A DNA stretch of 64,000 nt. Source: Odiellus spinosus. Its lineage: Eukaryota > Arthropoda > Arachnida > Opiliones > Phalangiidae. The notes beneath the pieces were generated by a model. It was not told where the DNA came from, ran no database searches, and saw only the letters and a list, made by a program, of their open reading frames with translations. The DNA is taken from contig OY987227.1 in assembly GCA_963920705.1 (NCBI GenBank), forward strand, positions 6,807,143 to 6,871,142, read 5' to 3'. The position numbers and the translations under genes are program-made. Positions 59,091 to 64,000 of this stretch are shown here, one piece after another (position 1 is the stretch's first letter; every line of letters starts with the position of its first letter).

Positions 59091-59300
59091 GCAAATGAAC
59101 ACTGCGCAAATGAAAAAAGCGCAAATGAAAAACTGCGCAAATGAAAAACTGCGCAAATGAAAAACTGCGCAAATGAAAAACTGCGCAAATGAAAAACTGC
59201 GCAAATGAAAAACTGCGCAAATGAAAAACTGCGCAAATGAAAAACTGCGCAAATGAAAAACTGCGCAAAAGGAAATGCGCTTGTGGAAACTGCGCAAAAG
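59091..59300. repeat. 16-bp minisatellite (TGCGCAAATGAAAAAC), inverted relative of the 17-mer
   Basis: About twelve units. Read on the other strand the unit is GTTTTTCATTTGCGCA, differing from the 17-mer array by TTCA for TGCCA. The two arrays are thus inverted around the telomere-like run. Confidence 0.9.
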
Positions 59301-59993
59301 GGAACTGCGCAATTGGAACCTTACCAAAATATCGATTAATAGTAGTTTTCCAACTATTAAAAACACTATATTTAAAATCTTAAACATATGAATTGTCTCG
59401 CAAATAAAAACCCTCAAAATTTAATTAGACTAGCATGGTTTATGGATTTAAATTTAATTAAAGGTTTGGTTAAATTACTTAAAATGGTGTAATTTATAAA
59501 TTGGATTAAAAATTAACAAATATGGCTAAAAGAGGTCAAAGTTTAAAGTTTTAACTCAATTAGGAGTTTAATTTTCAATAGTTATTTGTGTTTGGAGTCG
59601 TTAAGGCATCTTAATGTAATTATACATGTCTGAATACCTTTGAAATATCAATGCAAACTTAATTGGTGAAGAGTATCTTGAAAAACATTTTGAGAGTGTA
59701 ACAAGGTTGTTTAGTCAGAAATAATTATTTGAAGTGTTTGAAAATATAATTCCGCATCACTGTAATTAAAATACAAATCAGTTTAAGAATATCGATAAAT
59801 TACAGAGTAATTTATCAATTTCCCAAAATATCGATCTCTATATTAATGATACATATCCACAGAGTTTTACCCCTAAATCGCGGCTTCTCTCTGGACTCTG
59901 AAGCGCGACTATTAGAACACTTCTACAGGCGTAGTAGACATAACCGTAATATTCAGCCCTTGTTTACCGGTGAGACTTTTTACAGGGTTCGTA

Positions 59994-60410
59994 CAAGACC
60001 TGGAAAAGCCAGGGAATATGGAAATTGACCCAAACGGTCAGGGAAAAGTCTGGGAGTTTTTAAAATTGATCCAAACGGTCAGGAAAAAGCCAGGGAGTTT
60101 GGAAATTGACCCAAACGGTCAGGAAAAAAGCCAGGGAGTTTGGAAATTGACCCAAACGGTCAGGGAAAAGTCTGGGAGTTTGGAAATTGACCCAAACGGT
60201 CAGGGAAAAGTCTGGGAACTTGGAAATTGACCTAAAAGGTCCGGGAAAAGCCAGAGAATTTGAAAATTTACCCAAACGGTCATTGAAAAGACAAATAATT
60301 TGGAAATTGACCCGAAACGTCAGGGAAAAGTCAGTAAATTTGTAAATTAACCCAAAATGTCAGTAAAAAGTCAGGGAATTTGGAAATGAGCCCAAATTGT
60401 CAGAGAAATT
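59994..60410. repeat. 40-bp tandem array (GGAAATTGACCCAAACGGTC)
   Basis: About ten units of AGGGAAAAGTCTGGGAGTTT plus GGAAATTGACCCAAACGGTC, decaying to the right. Preceded by CAGGGTTCGTACAAGACCTG, a hAT-like end. The inverse (CCCTGACTTTTCC) is dispersed at 3775-3889 and 15779-16117. Confidence 0.85.
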
Positions 60411-61451
60411 AAATATTTTGGTACGTGTTAAGGAACAGTTTATGATTGGTTGACCAATTAATTGTAACGTAATTATTTTAAACTGAAAATATCCGCCTAA
60501 AGATTCAAATTGTTTCTCATATTCCGAGTAAACTATCCTGACCCTGATTGATAAACTATGTCAAATAAAAAATGGGAACATAGCTTGTAACAATAAATAC
60601 ATGAAAAAGATTAAAATTTAGAAATAGTCAGGAAAAATTTGGAAAAGTCAGTTAAATTAACCTTCCAAAATTGTGTACAAGCCATGCGTTTAGGAACCGC
60701 GTCTTATTCAAGCAGGGTTACAAAAAAAAGATCCAAATCGATTTCGAGACTTAAGTGTGAACGGGACTTAACCGAATTCCGAAACTGAGCGAGGGAAATT
60801 ACGATATAGGTAGTCTGTATATTTCAACACGTGTTCTTAATACTCTATTTCGGTTTATTATAGCTAGAAGATGCGCCGTACTTAATATAAGACCATTAGG
60901 ATTCGGCAAACGAGCGTTTCCCTCTTTTATACTTTTAGTCTAGTAGATACAGACTCTACCTAGTAGTAGTTTTAGATGCAATATTAGTAGCAGACTACTA
61001 TACGGGCGTTCTTAACCTTAAAATGGAATTTTATTATAATTGAAAGTGTTATATTTTAGAACAAATAAGGGTCCATTCCAAGCTAGTATCATCTTTGCAA
61101 TAGCGTTTTACAGGTAGGTATGCCCGCCTTATTGTTGACTAGGGGGTGGGGGCAAGAAACCTCTTTAAAAACAAAGAGTCCATTATGGGGGAATGTTGCT
61201 ATCTGCCCAGCTGCGCGCCACTATTACCGAAATAAAGATAGGCATCTTTACTAGCTTCGTTCGAGTAAAGGAAACGAATGAAACACCGTTAGGGGAAGGA
61301 AAGATAACCGATGGAAAACGTAGCTGAAGAAATACAATTTTTCAGGCTTAACATGCGTTCAAATTTAAATTTTAGTTACTATTCCCCAGGAGATTAAAAT
61401 TGATCCTAAGATCGAGGTTTATCTAAACTTTTTCGACGAACAGACTGGTTC

Positions 61452-61718
61452 CATGGATTAATCAACCTCACAGGGATAATTCACTCTGGTACGATTTTCT
61501 GCCAGACATTTATCCGGCCCCTCAATTTTACCACCTTATACAAATCCGGAAGTAATCCACGAGAGCATCGTCTGCTTTAGAGTTTTTTCCCTTTCAATAT
61601 TTCACCCCGTGTATCGATAGCCAGAAACTTCCGGTGTAGACAATTTTTGTCACCAGGGTGCGATTCGAACAATCATTTTACCAGAGTGAATTATCCCTGT
61701 GAGGTTGATTAATTCATG
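61452..61718. mobile_element. CATGGATTAATC-ended MITE, second copy
   Basis: 267 bp with about 40-bp terminal inverted repeats (CATGGATTAATCAACC, CACAGGGATAATTCACT). Flanks CTGGTTC (61445-61451) and CTGGCTC (61719-61725) are a 7-bp duplication with one mismatch. Shares ends and internal text such as the GTAGACAATTTTTGTCACC stretch with the 16212-16718 copy. Confidence 0.8.
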
Positions 61719-61976
61719 CTGGCTCTGTACTTCATCTTGTAAATTACGAAACATACCCAATTTTTTAACATAGGTCTATTTTTAGTTAAGCGAAAACCTG
61801 TTTTTGAGTCGCTATTACTTTTTTCGTTACGTCCGCCACTGCCACCACAGTCAAAGGAAGGGATATGCTTACGTGAAAATGACAGATACAGATTCTTTAT
61901 TATTAGAGGCGGTTGCTTGCGCCAAAATCCATGTAGTAATAATAAAGGGAGAGCAAAACGTATAATCATGGATTAA

Positions 61977-62459
61977 AGGGAGAATGAAAGGCCAAAACAA
62001 CCTATCTTTAATCGATTCAGAATGCTAAAATAACGAGAAAACCAAGAATATAACTCACCAAAAATATTTCGTTATTTTATAATCAATTTCCAAAGTTCCG
62101 AAACTTCCAGATGCTAAGCCTTGGCTGCCTAACTCGGCGAACTAGGCGTAGGCGAGCAAGAGCCGTATTTATTTTAATATTCCCGTCTGATCTAGTCGCC
62201 AATCACGAGCGAGTACGCGTATTTTAAAAATACGCGTACTCGCTCGTGATTGGCGACAAGAACAGCCGCGAATATTAAAAAAAATACAGGTCGTGCTCGG
62301 CTAGTTCACCGAGCTAGGCAAACTAGGCTTAGCCTCGGAACTTTGGAAATTGATTATAAAATAACGAAATATTTTTGGTGAGTTTTATTATTGTTTTTCT
62401 CATTATTTTAGCATTCTTAATCGATTAAAAATAGGTTGTTTCGGCCTTTCATTCGGTCA
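61977..62459. mobile_element. TTAA-target palindromic element, second family
   Basis: TTAA (61973-61976), AGGGAGAATGAAAGGCC … GGCCTTTCATTCGGTCA, TTAA (62460-62463). The two halves are inverted over nearly their whole length (ATAACGAAATATTTTTGGTG near 62362 and its inverse at 62060). The centre 62195-62257 is a perfect 63-nt palindrome. The end sequence resembles that of the 34854 family. Confidence 0.8.
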
Positions 62460-62463
62460 TTAA

Positions 62464-64000
62464 TAGGATAGATGGGGTAAAAGGCAGACTTAAAATCATG
62501 GCGTATAAATTTTTCCCAACTTTGGCGAAAGTTTCACGTAACTACCTCGCAACCTCACGCACACCATCTTGTTTTATTCAAGAGCGCCTAAAACAGGATC
62601 GTCCGTTAGTTCAGTTAAATTGATGTAGGTACATGAGAAATTTTGGCGCGCTTTTAAAAACCACGCAGAGTTCGCGAATAAAAAACGCGCCAAAATTCCC
62701 ACGCGGGTTTCCGGCTTAAAAAGATTCTGAAGAGAGCGCGTGTTTAAAGGGCATGAAAAATCGCGCGAGCGCGTGAGGGGGAGGAGGAGGAGGAGGACAG
62801 CGACGGTGGATTAACGCGGCCATCGCGTGCATAACGCAACTTTCTTCTCTTATGCCCTCCTCCCCCTCCTAACGTAAAGGGATACTCACACGATATAAAT
62901 TTTATTTCGAGGTTAATTACGAAACAATATAATCTACTTAAATATGTATTTTTGGGAAAATATTTGGAAAGAACTTGACAAGCAAAATTGGTTGAAGGTT
63001 AACTTCAATCAGGAATTCGTATAAAAGTATATAAGGAATATTTGACGTCTACAGGTTTTTCTGGAAAATAACGTTTATTTTCATACGAAAGGTAGAACTT
63101 CCTACATTAAGTACTTTCACAAAAAAGACCGCCAGACGAACCAAATGTAGACTCTATAATAGTCACGCGACTATACAGTGATGACGTATCACGGGGAGTT
63201 TTTTTTTTATAATTTTGGAAAATGGCGATTAGAAAATATGTAAATTTTTACTGTCGCTGTATTTTGTTCTATAACATATGTATATATAATTTGAATAGTT
63301 TTTTAACGATCTTTCCGAAAATGCTACTCAATTTCAATTTAAAGTTCGTGAAAAATTCGTGACAACCTCACTTTAATCGCGCGATAAAGTTTATCGTGTA
63401 TATAATTAAAGCTATAAATTTTAATCTTTTCTTTTAACTAATATAGATATAAACGTAGACCTAGGAAATCGCGCATTTATGAACTTCAATACGTCATTAA
63501 AATACAAGTTTCGTACAAATAGTTATAGATTTAATAACGATTATCATTAATTATAATTAAAACTAAAATTCTCGTTAAATTTAGGCTCTTAAGAAAAGCT
63601 ATTACGGTAGCTCTTTAAACATGACGTCCTGCTAGTAAACCTTTAAATAAGACTAAAGAGTCTCGTGCAGTGGGTGTGACCACGCCCCCTCCTCCTTTCC
63701 CCCTTCTCTTTCGACGATTGATCACTTTAAATAGCCTGGAACGCGCGAGGAATATATTCACGCGCGCGCGAGCCACTTTTCATCGCCTAGGATATACCTA
63801 CGTGATTTTATATTAAATCAAATAGAGTCAAAGAGCGCAGAGCGAAGCGCGTGCTCGCGCCTACTATTTCATTATATAAGCGTCGTTTAACCCGTTTATC
63901 CATTTTCCTACAATCCGACTACGTTGGTTGAAAAAGGACGAACACTGACTAGGACGGACTCTTTATTTTATTCTTATAATTCTTCTTCGTATATAAAAGG
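62464..64000. other. Intergenic; GC-rich patches at 62.75 and 63.7-63.9 kb
   Basis: GAGGAGGAGGAGG at 62780 and CGCGCGCGCG at 63762 stand out. The window ends in TATATAAAAGG. This could be the flank of a gene beyond the window, but no exon is visible. Confidence 0.45.

Noticed and set aside
59059-59417. Open frames with repeated FAQFFICAVFHLRS
   Set aside because: Translation of the 16-bp minisatellite, not a gene.
1-64000. tRNA or rRNA genes, LTR or other virus-like elements
   Set aside because: No cloverleaf with A and B boxes, no rRNA text, and no reverse transcriptase, integrase, capsid or long direct terminal repeats were recognised by eye; a tRNA or profile search could still find diverged ones.

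Overview
The window looks like nuclear DNA of an arthropod, most likely an insect. It is AT-rich, gene-poor and packed with small non-autonomous DNA transposons (MITEs) and minisatellites. The evidence for an animal is two spliced genes with clear animal orthologues: the protein kinase DYRK2 and the membrane transporter MFSD3. Some introns are very short (61 and 74 bp), and a short degenerate run of the arthropod-type telomere motif (AACCT/TTAGG) lies near 59.07 kb. No bacterial operon, CRISPR array, rRNA gene, recognisable tRNA or LTR/virus-like element was found.

Layout. 1-10.1 kb: no gene; dispersed MITEs, above all a family ending in GCTACGTTCACACTAG, and an AGTACY-type degenerate array at 1.26-1.5 kb. 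10.18-20.36 kb, minus strand: DYRK2, three coding exons joined in frame into 604 residues, split by a 7.9 kb intron that holds at least seven transposon relics and several tandem arrays. 20.4-24.2 kb: probable DYRK2 5' flank, then intergenic DNA. 24.97-27.08 kb, minus strand: MFSD3, five coding exons giving 416 residues; its stop codon lies inside what looks like the terminal repeat of a Tigger-type transposon. 28.86-29.1 kb, minus strand: a short unidentified ORF with coding-like composition. 29.3-64 kb: no convincing gene. This part holds foldback elements with TTAA target sites, an inverted-duplicate mariner-type transposon (42.6-45.0 kb), a 91/100-bp minisatellite (51.0-53.1 kb), a 1.44 kb element with almost identical 304-bp terminal inverted repeats (53.2-54.65 kb), a 113-bp triplicate, a two-stage 23/20-bp satellite (56.6-58.1 kb) and two inverted 17/16-bp arrays around telomere-like DNA (58.6-59.3 kb).

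The two genes are not functionally linked as far as the sequence shows: DYRK2 is a cytoplasmic/nuclear kinase and MFSD3 a multipass transporter. The main story is the mobile DNA. Target-site duplications of 2 (TA), 3 (TTA), 4 (TTAA), 7 and 8 bp can be read directly around separate elements, several elements are nested, and at least two tandem arrays seem to have grown from element interiors. No undescribed multi-gene system was found; the strongest oddities are the transposon-derived stop codon of MFSD3, the near-perfect 304-bp inverted repeats, and two families with 7-bp target-site duplications.
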